Positions 1 to 5,803 of a stretch of DNA of 5,803 nt are shown in pieces (position 1 is the first letter of the stretch; the number at the start of each line of letters is the position of its first letter). A program made the position numbers and the translations under genes. The notes beneath the pieces were generated by a model. The model was not told the DNA's origin and did no database searches. It was given only the letters and a program-made list of their open reading frames with translations. This stretch comes from an uncultured bacterium (GTDB lineage: Bacteria; DRYD01): contig CALFWH010000096.1 in assembly GCA_937927985.1 (NCBI GenBank), positions 1-5,803 of the forward strand, read 5' to 3'.

Positions 1-726
1 AACAATAGTTTAAAATCAGTTTATTATTTTGGAGGTACGGTTTTTAGTGCTTTAGCTTTATTTAAGGATGATAGAAGTTTTATTTGTTCTCCTATTAAAG
101 TTTCTAATAAACTAATTGGAATTGTTTATTTATCAAGTCTAAGTACTAGGTCATTTAATGAAGAAGATGTCAAATTTGTAGAAATTATGTGTGATAGATT
201 TGCAATAATGTATATTCTCTATCAGGAGTATTCAAAAAGTAGAGACATAGCTATTAAAGATGGTTTAACAGGATTATATACTCATAGATATTTTCAGGAA
301 ATACTAAGCAAAGAAATAGAAAACGCAAAAATGTATGGTTATCCAGTCTGTTTGCTAATGATAGATACCGATAAATTTAAGCAGTATAATGATACTTTTG
401 GACATCCTATGGGTGATGAGTTACTAAAAAGTATTGCTAAAATAATTACTTCTCATGTTAAGGATAAGGGGTATGTATGTAGGTATGGGGGAGACGAATT
501 TGCAGTTATTTTGCCCAATTTTTACAAAGAAAATGCAAAATCTTTAGCAGAAGAAATAAGAAATAGTTATAAACCTCTAAAGAAGGGAGATATACAAGTT
601 TCTGCTTCTATAGGAGTAGCTTGTTTTCCCTTGGATGCTTCATCTAAAGATGAACTTATAAAAAAAGCAGATGAATTACTCTATATTGCTAAAAGAGAAG
701 GAAGAAACAGAGTAATAGTTGCTTGA
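1..726 (+). CDS. GAF-GGDEF protein, probable diguanylate cyclase (5' end missing)
   Basis: Seen: the reading frame is open from base 1 with no stop until TGA at 724-726, so the visible 241 residues are the C-terminal part of a longer protein. The Met at 187 is internal, not a start. Residues 1 to about 75 look like the end of a GAF sensor domain (SPIKVSNKLIGIVYLSS, then FNEEDVKFVE). Residues 87-240 form a GGDEF domain: DGLTGLYTHRYF at 87-98, metal-binding region IDTDKFKQYND with Asp122, the intact GGDEF signature at 163-167, and ASIGVA near 202. Family knowledge: such domains, as dimers, join two GTP into the second messenger cyclic di-GMP, and the GAF domain binds a ligand or mediates dimerisation. 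The inhibitory I-site position reads KDKG (154-157) instead of RxxD, so feedback inhibition by product is probably absent. Input signal and any N-terminal membrane or PAS segments lie outside the window. It converges on the pilin-like gene with a 24-base gap. Confidence 0.93.
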   Translation, partial: NNSLKSVYYFGGTVFSALALFKDDRSFICSPIKVSNKLIGIVYLSSLSTRSFNEEDVKFVEIMCDRFAIMYILYQEYSKSRDIAIKDGLTGLYTHRYFQEILSKEIENAKMYGYPVCLLMIDTDKFKQYNDTFGHPMGDELLKSIAKIITSHVKDKGYVCRYGGDEFAVILPNFYKENAKSLAEEIRNSYKPLKKGDIQVSASIGVACFPLDASSKDELIKKADELLYIAKREGRNRVIVA

Positions 727-750
727 ATTTAATTAATATTTTGCTGTTTT

Positions 751-1401
751 TTACATTACTTGGGGAGGTTTGATGTAACCCCCACCTCCACCTCCACCAC
801 TACCTCCACCTTGACTTGTAGTAGTTGTTTGTATAGCAGTTATTTGTGTAACAGTTATTTGTACTGTAGTTGTTGTAGTTGTTGGGATTATTATTGTTGT
901 TGAGGATATATCGGAGGTGTTGGGTAATGGTATATTAGGATTCCTATTTAATAAATTATAAACTGGTACTAATAGGTAAACTGAGGTTTTATTTTGTTTG
1001 TTTGGAGGTATTTTCCATACAAGTGATATTTCAATTTCTAATATTCTGGATAAAGGATCTTGTAAAGGAGTTAATCTTCCTAATTCTAAATCGTAATCAT
1101 TTTTATTTTTTATTTTGTAATTATATAGACGAAGTTTACCTAGTAGTTTAGCTTTTGCATCTTGAGTGTAGGAAAAAGTATTTGAGTTATTGTTGTATTG
1201 TACGTAAAGGTATGGATATTTCTGGATTTCCTTTGATATGAAAATGAGTATATTGTTAACATCTATATAATATTCGTTAATAGTGCTTGCTTTCATTGCC
1301 CAGTAAACTATTAGATATAATGAGATTATTAGAGTAAGAGCTACTGATAAAGAGATAACTACTTCAATTATAGTTAATCCTTTTTTTATTATTTTTAACA
1401 T
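751..1401 (-). CDS. type IV pilin-like / minor pseudopilin protein with Thr- and Gly-rich tail
   Basis: Seen: 216 residues on the minus strand. The N-terminus is a class III prepilin signal: short basic leader MLKIIKKG, cleavage expected after Gly8, then LTIIEV with Glu at mature position 5 and a hydrophobic helix to about residue 36. Family knowledge: a prepilin peptidase (PilD type) cleaves and N-methylates such proteins before assembly into a pilus or type II secretion pseudopilus. The layout after the helix (extended helix with ISKEIQKYPYL at about 54-64, then a beta-rich region to about 150) recalls GspJ/PilW-type minor pilins, but this is a weak inference. Residues 161-197 hold 16 threonines, including TTTTTT at 174-179. 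Residues 198-208 are GGGSGGGGGGG, followed by YIKPPQVM. The tail may be a flexible or glycosylated surface extension. No other pilus gene is visible nearby. Its ribosome site is weak (AAGAGA just before the start). Exact role unknown. Confidence 0.8.
   Translation of the reverse strand: MLKIIKKGLTIIEVVISLSVALTLIISLYLIVYWAMKASTINEYYIDVNNILIFISKEIQKYPYLYVQYNNNSNTFSYTQDAKAKLLGKLRLYNYKIKNKNDYDLELGRLTPLQDPLSRILEIEISLVWKIPPNKQNKTSVYLLVPVYNLLNRNPNIPLPNTSDISSTTIIIPTTTTTTVQITVTQITAIQTTTTSQGGGSGGGGGGGYIKPPQVM
779..810. repeat. CCACCT-type short tandem tract encoding polyglycine
   Basis: The plus strand reads as near-perfect repeats of CCACCT/CCTCCA, interrupted by one ACT. On the minus strand this encodes GGGSGGGGGGG, residues 198-208 of the pilin-like protein, using alternating GGT and GGA codons. 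Because the unit is 3 or 6 bases, slippage would change the glycine number without shifting the frame. Whether the length varies between strains cannot be told from one sequence. Confidence 0.75.
837..862. repeat. 11-base direct repeat with 15-base period inside the Thr-rich tail
   Basis: CAGTTATTTGT occurs at 837-847 and again at 852-862, a 15-base (five-codon) spacing. On the minus strand it gives the imperfect pentapeptide series VQITV-TQITA-IQTTT at residues 180-194 of the pilin-like protein. It suggests the tail grew by small in-frame duplications. Confidence 0.6.
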
Positions 1402-1409
1402 GTTCTCTT

Positions 1410-1415
1410 ATTATA
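1410..1415 (-). promoter_or_regulatory. possible -10 box for the pilin-like gene
   Basis: On the minus strand the hexamer TATAAT ends nine bases before the ATG of the pilin-like gene. If used, transcription would begin only a base or two before the start codon, giving an almost leaderless message. No good -35 hexamer sits 17 bases upstream (GAATTT), and TATAAT arises easily by chance in DNA this rich in A and T, so this is only a candidate. Confidence 0.25.
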
Positions 1416-1454
1416 TTTATGAGATTCTTTAAAAATTCCCCTTATTGTTATTTT

Positions 1455-1483
1455 TTGAAGGTTAATTAAGTTTTAGAGAGAAT
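1455..1483 (+). promoter_or_regulatory. possible promoter for the yebC-tsf-pyrH-rpsL-ftsX run
   Basis: In the 103-base divergent gap, TTGAAG (1455-1460) and GAGAAT (1478-1483) are separated by 17 bases and each matches four of six consensus positions of a sigma-70-type promoter. It lies about 22 bases upstream of the yebC start and is followed by the ribosome site AGGGGG at 1493-1498. A promoter is expected here because the upstream gene faces the other way; the exact boxes are uncertain. Confidence 0.3.
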
Positions 1484-1504
1484 AGAAATGGTAGGGGGTT
1501 TTAT

Positions 1505-2272
1505 ATGGCAGGACACTCTAAGTGGCATAACATAAAACATAGAAAAGAAAGAATGGATAAAATTAGGGGGAAAATTTTTAGTAAACTTAGCAGGGAAATT
1601 ATGTTGGCTGCAAAGCAAGGTGGTCCAGATCCTGATACTAACCCAAAACTAAGATTGGCAATCAAAAAAGCTAAATCTGCTGGATTCCCTTCAGAAAATA
1701 TTGAAAAAATTCTCTTAAAAGCTCAGGGAAAACTTGAAGGAGAAGAATTATATGAAATTCTATATGAAGGCTACGGTCCTTATGGCGTTGCTGTATTACT
1801 TGAAATAATTACTGATAATAAAAATAGAACCGCTTCTGAAATAAGAAAGATATTTCAAAAACACAATGGAAACTTAGCTGAAAGTGGTAGTGTAGCTTGG
1901 TTATTTAATAGAAAAGGAGTTTTTATCTTCAATAATCTCAATGATCCACAAAAACTAGAAAGCTTATTACTAGAAAATCTATTAGATTACATTGAAGATA
2001 TCAAAACTACAGAAGATGAAATAGAATTAATTGTCTCTGTAGAAAATTTTGAAGAAGTCAAAGATCAATTAGAAAAGTTATCAATAAATTATCATCAAGC
2101 AGACATTACATATATACCTCAAAACACAGTATTAATTGATGATGTGGATAAAGCGGTTAGTATTTTAAAATTAGCCGAAGCTTTAGAAGATCACGATGAT
2201 GTACAAAAAGCTCATCTTAACTTTTTTATCCCTCAGGAAGTACTTAATAAAGTATTAGAGGTAATGAAGTAA
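1505..2272 (+). CDS. yebC: YebC/TACO1 family translation factor (formerly annotated transcriptional regulator)
   Basis: Seen: 255 residues, usual length for the family, opening with the near-invariant MAGHSKWHNIKHRK, then RGKIFSKLSREI (about 21-32), NPKLRLAIKKAKSAGFP (about 46-62), YEGYGPYGVAVL with TDNKNRT (middle domain), SGSVAWLFNRKG, and EDHDDVQ at 228-234 near the C-terminus. The start is fixed by the MAGHSKW motif and by AGGGGG seven bases upstream. Family knowledge: three-domain cytoplasmic proteins; older work described some members as DNA-binding regulators (PmpR), while newer work on bacterial members and mitochondrial TACO1 points to ribosome binding that relieves stalling at proline-rich stretches. 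Placement at the head of a run with EF-Ts and S12 fits a translation role. The C-terminal half is more diverged than the N-terminal half but keeps the family ending. Confidence 0.96.
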   Translation: MAGHSKWHNIKHRKERMDKIRGKIFSKLSREIMLAAKQGGPDPDTNPKLRLAIKKAKSAGFPSENIEKILLKAQGKLEGEELYEILYEGYGPYGVAVLLEIITDNKNRTASEIRKIFQKHNGNLAESGSVAWLFNRKGVFIFNNLNDPQKLESLLLENLLDYIEDIKTTEDEIELIVSVENFEEVKDQLEKLSINYHQADITYIPQNTVLIDDVDKAVSILKLAEALEDHDDVQKAHLNFFIPQEVLNKVLEVMK

Positions 2273-2276
2273 ATAA

Positions 2277-2284
2277 GGGAGGAG
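2277..2284 (+). promoter_or_regulatory. strong ribosome binding site of tsf
   Basis: GGGAGGAG lies five bases before the ATG at 2290. It decides for that start over the in-frame ATG at 2302 (Met5), which would also give a plausible EF-Ts N-terminus. Confidence 0.75.
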
Positions 2285-2289
2285 AAAGT

Positions 2290-3165
2290 ATGACAGTATC
2301 CATGGATTTAATTAAACAGCTAAGAGAAGAAACAGGAGCAGGTATAACAGAGTGCAAAAACGCCTTGATTGAATCCGCAGGGGATATAGAAAAAGCAAGA
2401 AAGATACTTCTAGCTAAAGGAGCAGCAAAAGCATCTAAAAAATTAGATAGAACAACTAATGAAGGAATAGTTTTTGTAAAAAATAATGGATCAAAAGGAT
2501 TAATTTTAGAATTGGCTTGTGAAACCGATTTTGTTGCTAGAAATGAAAAATTTATAAATTTAGCTAAAAATATAAGTGATTTTCTTTTTGATAAAAAATT
2601 CTCTACTTTATCGGAAGCTTTAGAAATTGAATATGAACCATCTAAAACCCTTCAAACTTTTCTTAATGAAAATATATCAATATTTGGGGAAAATATAAAA
2701 ATATCAAGAATAGATGTTTTAGAAGTTAGCAATAATAATGAATATATTTTTGATTACGTGCATTTTAATTATAGGGTTGGAGTTTTAGCTTTGATAGAAT
2801 TTGACAAAAATGTTAACGAAAATTGGGAATTGAAAAAGGAAATTGGTACTAAAACTGTTTTTCAAATAGCTTCAATGAAACCACTTTACATAGATTTATC
2901 TTCTATACCTAATGAAGAAATAGAAGAAAGCAAAAGAATAGCTTTTCAACAAGCTGTATCTGAAGGTAAACCCGAGCATATAGCCCAAAAAATTGCTGAA
3001 GGAAAAGTTAATAAAATGTTTGAAGATAGCGTACTTCTAGAACAAGTTTTCTATGAAGAATCAATGAATTTACCTAAATTTAAAGACTATTTAAAATTTG
3101 TTTCTTCTAAACTAAATGAGAAAGTAAATATTAAAAAATTTGTAAGATATCAGATAGGTAAGTAA
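2290..3165 (+). CDS. tsf: translation elongation factor Ts
   Basis: Role: cytoplasmic nucleotide exchange factor that releases GDP from EF-Tu so it can bind GTP and aminoacyl-tRNA again. Seen: 291 residues, close to the usual full length. The N-terminal UBA-like domain has IKQLREETGAGITECKNAL (8-26) and DIEKARKIL. The key EF-Tu-contacting motif is intact as ETDFVARN at 78-85. The core follows with YVHFNYRVGVLALIEF (156-171), IASMKPLYID (193-202) and EGKPEHIAQKIAEGKVNKM (225-243). The protein stops at FVRYQIGK, with no C-terminal helix extension of the E. coli type. The stretch at about 100-155 is poorly conserved but unbroken. It follows yebC by 17 bases with a strong ribosome site. The usual upstream partner rpsB is absent from the window. 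Confidence 0.97.
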   Translation: MTVSMDLIKQLREETGAGITECKNALIESAGDIEKARKILLAKGAAKASKKLDRTTNEGIVFVKNNGSKGLILELACETDFVARNEKFINLAKNISDFLFDKKFSTLSEALEIEYEPSKTLQTFLNENISIFGENIKISRIDVLEVSNNNEYIFDYVHFNYRVGVLALIEFDKNVNENWELKKEIGTKTVFQIASMKPLYIDLSSIPNEEIEESKRIAFQQAVSEGKPEHIAQKIAEGKVNKMFEDSVLLEQVFYEESMNLPKFKDYLKFVSSKLNEKVNIKKFVRYQIGK

Positions 3166-3171
3166 TTTTTT

Positions 3172-3882
3172 ATGAAGTACAGAAGGGTTTTACTTAAATT
3201 AAGTGGGGAAATGTTTGCTGGAAGTAATCAGAAGGGCTTGGATTTTGATATTATAAATAAATACGCTCAAGAGATTAAAAGTTTGTATTTACAATCTGTG
3301 CAGTTTACTATTGTTGTTGGAGGGGGAAATTTCATTAGGGGTAGAGATCTTAATAAATTTATAAATAGGGCAACTGCAGATTATATGGGAATGTTAGCTA
3401 CTATAATAAACTCTCTAGCTTTTCAAGAGGTACTTGAAAATATTGGAGTACAAACAAGGGTTATGACTTCTTTGGAGATAAAATCTGTAGCTGAACCTTT
3501 TATAAGAAGAAGAGCTATTAGGCATTTAGAGAAAGGAAGAGTCGTGATAATTGCTGGTGGCACAGGAAATCCATTCTTTTCAACTGATACTGCAGCTGTT
3601 TTAAAAGCTTTGGAATTAGAATGCCAAATAATCCTAAAAGCTACAAAAGTCGATGGTGTTTATTCAAGTGATCCTTTGATTGATCCTAACGCTTTTAAAT
3701 ATACCCAAATAAATTATAAAGAAGTTATAGATAAAAATTTATCGTTTATGGATAGTACTGCTATTTCTCTTTCTATGGAATATAATATCCCAATCATAGT
3801 CTTTAGTATAAAGGATTATGGAAATATAAGAAAAATAATTTATGGAGAAAATATAGGAACGATAATAACAAAAGGAGGATAA
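3172..3882 (+). CDS. pyrH: UMP kinase (uridylate kinase)
   Basis: Role: phosphorylates UMP to UDP with ATP, the essential step feeding UTP and CTP synthesis; bacterial enzymes are hexamers of the amino acid kinase fold, usually controlled by GTP and UTP. Seen: 236 residues, normal length. VLLKLSGE at 6-13, the GGGN loop at 50-53 followed by [16 protein letters not shown] at 66-77, [17 protein letters not shown] at 107-123, [14 protein letters not shown] at 129-142, [13 protein letters not shown] at 156-168 and MDSTA at 193-197 cover the catalytic and nucleotide-binding elements. It starts six bases after the tsf stop with only a weak ribosome site (AGGTAAG at 3156-3162, inside the end of tsf), suggesting translation coupled to tsf. 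The expected downstream partner frr is replaced by rpsL. Confidence 0.97.
   Translation: MKYRRVLLKLSGEMFAGSNQKGLDFDIINKYAQEIKSLYLQSVQFTIVVGGGNFIRGRDLNKFINRATADYMGMLATIINSLAFQEVLENIGVQTRVMTSLEIKSVAEPFIRRRAIRHLEKGRVVIIAGGTGNPFFSTDTAAVLKALELECQIILKATKVDGVYSSDPLIDPNAFKYTQINYKEVIDKNLSFMDSTAISLSMEYNIPIIVFSIKDYGNIRKIIYGENIGTIITKGG
3871..3879 (+). promoter_or_regulatory. strong ribosome binding site of rpsL inside the end of pyrH
   Basis: AAAGGAGGA is a near-perfect anti-16S match six bases before the rpsL ATG. It is also the coding sequence for the last residues of UMP kinase (Lys-Gly-Gly before TAA), so these terminal glycines may reflect the ribosome site rather than enzyme function. Confidence 0.85.
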
Positions 3883-3884
3883 GT

Positions 3885-4310
3885 ATGCCTACTATAAACC
3901 AGTTAATAAGAAAAGGTAGAAAAAGTGTGAAGAAAAAAAGCAAGGTCCCAGCACTTCATTATTATTATAATTCATTACAAGGGAGAGTTTATTGGGATCC
4001 CAAAGGATCTCCACAAAAAAGAGGAGTGTGTATTCAAGTAAAAACTATAACCCCCAAAAAACCAAATTCTGCTCTAAGAAAAGTAACAAAAGTTAGATTA
4101 AGCAACGGAATGGAAGTAACTGCTTACATACCTGGTGAAGGACATAATCTACAAGAGCACTCTGTAGTATTAATAAGAGGAGGAAGAGTAAAAGATTTAC
4201 CAGGTATAAGATATAAGGTTATAAGAGGAAAATTAGATACTGCTGGAGTTGAAAAAAGAAGACAAAGTAGATCTAAATACGGAGCTCGTAATCCTAATAA
4301 GAAAAAATAA
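3885..4310 (+). CDS. rpsL: 30S ribosomal protein S12, long form with an N-terminal insertion
   Basis: Role: small-subunit protein at the decoding centre that monitors codon-anticodon pairing. Seen: 141 residues against about 124 in E. coli. [13 protein letters not shown] opens the protein and SPQKRGVC resumes at 42-49. Between them (about 25-41) sits [17 protein letters not shown], some 15 residues longer than the short form. From memory, Bacilli S12 has an insertion at the same point that also contains YNS, so this is a variant of a known long form about two residues longer and rich in aromatics. [12 protein letters not shown] (56-67), [11 protein letters not shown] (83-93) and RVKDLPG (101-107) are intact. 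The lysines linked to streptomycin resistance are wild type, and Asp104 is the site methylthiolated in E. coli. A lysine-rich tail ends the protein. The gene starts two bases after pyrH stops. The usual rpsG-fusA-tuf followers are missing. Confidence 0.97.
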   Translation: MPTINQLIRKGRKSVKKKSKVPALHYYYNSLQGRVYWDPKGSPQKRGVCIQVKTITPKKPNSALRKVTKVRLSNGMEVTAYIPGEGHNLQEHSVVLIRGGRVKDLPGIRYKVIRGKLDTAGVEKRRQSRSKYGARNPNKKK

Positions 4311-4346
4311 TTATATCCTAATTTCCTAAGTTAACCTTTTTATTTT

Positions 4347-5240
4347 ATGCTTAAGTATTTAGAAACATTACTAATACATTTTTTTAAAGAAACCTACGAT
4401 AATATAACCAAAAATTTAGGTATGTTTTTTGCAGCCATTACTATTGTTACCTTTTCTCTTTTTGTCTTACAACTAATAGTCCTAATTTATTATAATATGG
4501 AAAATATAAAACAAAAATTGTTTTCTCAGATAACTATTCATATCTATTTAAAAAATAATTTGAATTCTTCACAAGTTGCCGATTTCATATATCAATTAGA
4601 AAAAGATGATAGAATATTGAATGTAACCTTGGTTTCTAAAAATGAGCTAATATCTAAGATAAAAAGAGAATTAAATCTAGAGAATATTGGTAATATTAAT
4701 ATGGGTGATGTTATTTATCTGAAAGTGAAAGAACCTTCTTTGGTAGAAAAAGTATCTCAAGAAATAAAAATAAAAAAAGATATTGTAAAGGAAGTTATTT
4801 ATTGGCAGGAATATGCTAAAAATATTGAGACAATTTTTAATTTTCTAAAAAAAATATTATTTGCAATAATGATTATTTTATCCTTAGGGTTGATATTAAT
4901 AATGAATAATACTGTAAAGATGTCGATACTATCTAGAAGAACTGAGATAAGGATAATGAATTTAGTAGGTGCAACAGGTTGGTTTATAAAAGCTCCTCTG
5001 TTTACTGAAATATTCATAATAATCTTTATCTCTTCTATGGTTTCATACTACTTTTTAAAAATAGGATATAGCTATATTTTTCTAAATTTCAACACAAATT
5101 TAAGTTTTTTAAGTATATTACCAGTTGATTATTTAATACCTATAAGGAATTACATTTTTGTTACTTCTCTTATTGTTTCATTCATATTTATCTCAGTAAC
5201 TATAGAAAAATACTTGAAAAAACTAGCAGAAGATGAATAA
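4347..5240 (+). CDS. ftsX: cell division ABC transporter-like permease FtsX
   Basis: Role: membrane partner of the ATPase FtsE; the complex does not transport but passes ATP-driven conformational change to peptidoglycan hydrolases or their activators outside the membrane at the septum. Seen: 297 residues with the FtsX layout. A short cytoplasmic N-terminus, membrane segment 1 at about 26-49, an extracytoplasmic domain at about 50-163, and segments 2-4 at about 167-189, 219-238 and 269-285. The cytoplasmic loop SRRTEIRIMNLVGATGWFI at 196-214 is the family signature (RRxEIxIMxLVGAT). The next in-frame upstream codons run into a stop at 4332, so the ATG at 4347 is the first possible one. No Shine-Dalgarno sequence precedes it, only T-rich sequence. 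ftsE, which nearly always lies immediately upstream, is not in the window. The downstream gene overlaps by eight bases and encodes its likely partner. Confidence 0.93.
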   Translation: MLKYLETLLIHFFKETYDNITKNLGMFFAAITIVTFSLFVLQLIVLIYYNMENIKQKLFSQITIHIYLKNNLNSSQVADFIYQLEKDDRILNVTLVSKNELISKIKRELNLENIGNINMGDVIYLKVKEPSLVEKVSQEIKIKKDIVKEVIYWQEYAKNIETIFNFLKKILFAIMIILSLGLILIMNNTVKMSILSRRTEIRIMNLVGATGWFIKAPLFTEIFIIIFISSMVSYYFLKIGYSYIFLNFNTNLSFLSILPVDYLIPIRNYIFVTSLIVSFIFISVTIEKYLKKLAEDE

Positions 5241-5803
5241 GTACTTTGTAGGTGTTTGTAAATTTATTATCATTACTTTGTTTTTAATTCCTTCTCTATT
5301 AGTTTATTCATCATCTAATAATATTGATAATATAAAACAGCAAATCTTTTATTTAAAACAAAAAATAAAAGAAAATAAAACTAAATTATATTATCAAAAC
5401 TTAAGAAAAAAAGATATTGAAGAACAATTAAATAAAACTTGGAGACAAATAAATGAAATAGAATACAACATATTAGTTACCGAGAAAAGAAAAAAAGAAA
5501 TACAATCTAAGATCAAAAATTTGTCTTCTCAAATAGAACATATCAAACTAAAAATTAATACGATGAATAATATTCTTGAAAGTAAATTGATATTGTTTTT
5601 AAAGTATGATCTTGATTTTTTATCAATTATTTTTAGCGCTAAATCTTTAGATATAGTCCTTGATAGTTGGTATATTTTAAAAGAAACAATAAAAGAAGAT
5701 TTAAAGCTTATCAATCAGCTTGATATTCAAAAGCAAAAATTATATATTAAAAATATCGAACTAATAAATTTATCAAAAGAATTAAAAGCTATAGAAACTA
5801 AAT
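5233..5803 (+). CDS. EnvC/CwlO-like coiled-coil murein hydrolase (activator), 3' end missing
   Basis: Seen: open frame from ATG at 5233 to the window end, 190 complete codons. The start overlaps the end of ftsX in ATGAATAA, implying coupled translation. Residues 1 to about 27 form a signal peptide (Lys near the N-terminus, core FIIITLFLIPSLLVYS, then SSNN). Residues about 30-116 are a Lys/Glu/Gln-rich coiled coil. Residues 117-150 carry a pattern typical of this family: FLKYDLDFLSIIFSAKSL followed by VLDSWYIL, comparable to the family theme of a hydrophobic stretch ending in LL-S-S-F-D-FL-R. A second coiled segment follows. Family knowledge: such proteins sit outside the membrane, their coiled coil docks on the FtsX extracytoplasmic domain, and the C-terminal LytM, NlpC/P60 or CHAP domain cuts peptidoglycan or activates an amidase. 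That domain is beyond the window, so EnvC, CwlO and PcsB types cannot be separated. Confidence 0.82.
   Translation, partial: MNKYFVGVCKFIIITLFLIPSLLVYSSSNNIDNIKQQIFYLKQKIKENKTKLYYQNLRKKDIEEQLNKTWRQINEIEYNILVTEKRKKEIQSKIKNLSSQIEHIKLKINTMNNILESKLILFLKYDLDFLSIIFSAKSLDIVLDSWYILKETIKEDLKLINQLDIQKQKLYIKNIELINLSKELKAIETK

Noticed and set aside
187..726. Met at 187 as the start of a short GGDEF-only protein
   Set aside because: The same frame is open back to base 1 and encodes the end of a GAF domain that runs straight through this Met, and there is no ribosome site before it.
727..750. Bidirectional terminator between the convergent genes
   Set aside because: The gap contains the palindrome TTAATTAA and a T run, but no G/C-containing stem that would fold stably before the T run.
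1402..1504. Small RNA or riboswitch in the divergent gap
   Set aside because: Only 103 bases, very A/T-rich, with no conserved motif or stable helix visible; it is adequately explained as a two-way promoter region.
3957..4007. Frameshift, intein or sequencing error in rpsL
   Set aside because: The extra segment is in frame, too short for an intein, and sits where Bacilli S12 proteins also have an insertion containing YNS.
4311..4346. Intrinsic terminator after rpsL
   Set aside because: A T-rich stretch and the six-base palindrome GTTAAC are present, but there is no stem-loop ahead of the T run, so read-through into ftsX is more likely.
4799..5017. Minus-strand open frame of 72 residues
   Set aside because: It lies wholly within ftsX, which has clear family motifs in the other strand, and it shows no motif or ribosome site of its own.
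5529..5714. Minus-strand open frame of 61 residues
   Set aside because: It is a shadow of the coiled-coil EnvC/CwlO-like gene on the plus strand; its hydrophobic look comes from complementing A-rich codons.

Overview
The window comes from an AT-rich bacterial chromosome (about 30% G+C by eye). Arginine is written almost only as AGA/AGG and isoleucine very often as ATA, a habit shared by several low-G+C thermophilic or deep-branching lineages. The genes are informational and cell-envelope housekeeping genes rather than a mobile or defence island. I cannot name the organism. Ribosomal protein S12 carries an insertion at the same place as in Bacilli, while its other half also resembles Thermotogae. 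FtsX, an EnvC/CwlO-like protein and a type IV pilin-like protein show a cell with a peptidoglycan wall and a pseudopilin export machine.

Layout. (1) Bases 1-726, plus strand: the 3' part of a GAF-GGDEF signalling protein, a probable diguanylate cyclase, cut by the window edge. (2) Bases 751-1401, minus strand: a lone type IV pilin/pseudopilin-like protein, convergent with the cyclase, ending in a threonine-rich then glycine-rich tail. (3) Bases 1402-1504: a 103-base divergent intergenic region with weak promoter-like sequences for both directions. (4) Bases 1505-5803, plus strand: a tightly packed run yebC - tsf - pyrH - rpsL - ftsX - envC-like gene (the last cut by the window edge), with gaps of 17, 6, 2 and 36 bases and then an 8-base overlap, so very probably one operon.

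The run joins translation (YebC ribosome-associated factor, elongation factor Ts, ribosomal protein S12), pyrimidine nucleotide supply (UMP kinase) and cell-wall cleavage at division (FtsX and its coiled-coil hydrolase activator). The order is unusual. tsf lacks rpsB upstream, pyrH lacks frr downstream, rpsL lacks rpsG/fusA/tuf downstream, and ftsX lacks ftsE upstream. Each gene looks intact and functional, so this is rearrangement of conserved neighbourhoods rather than decay. I see no tRNA, rRNA, CRISPR array, insertion sequence or convincing intrinsic terminator. I did not find a clearly new system; the best leads are the gene order, the S12 insertion and the pseudopilin tail.
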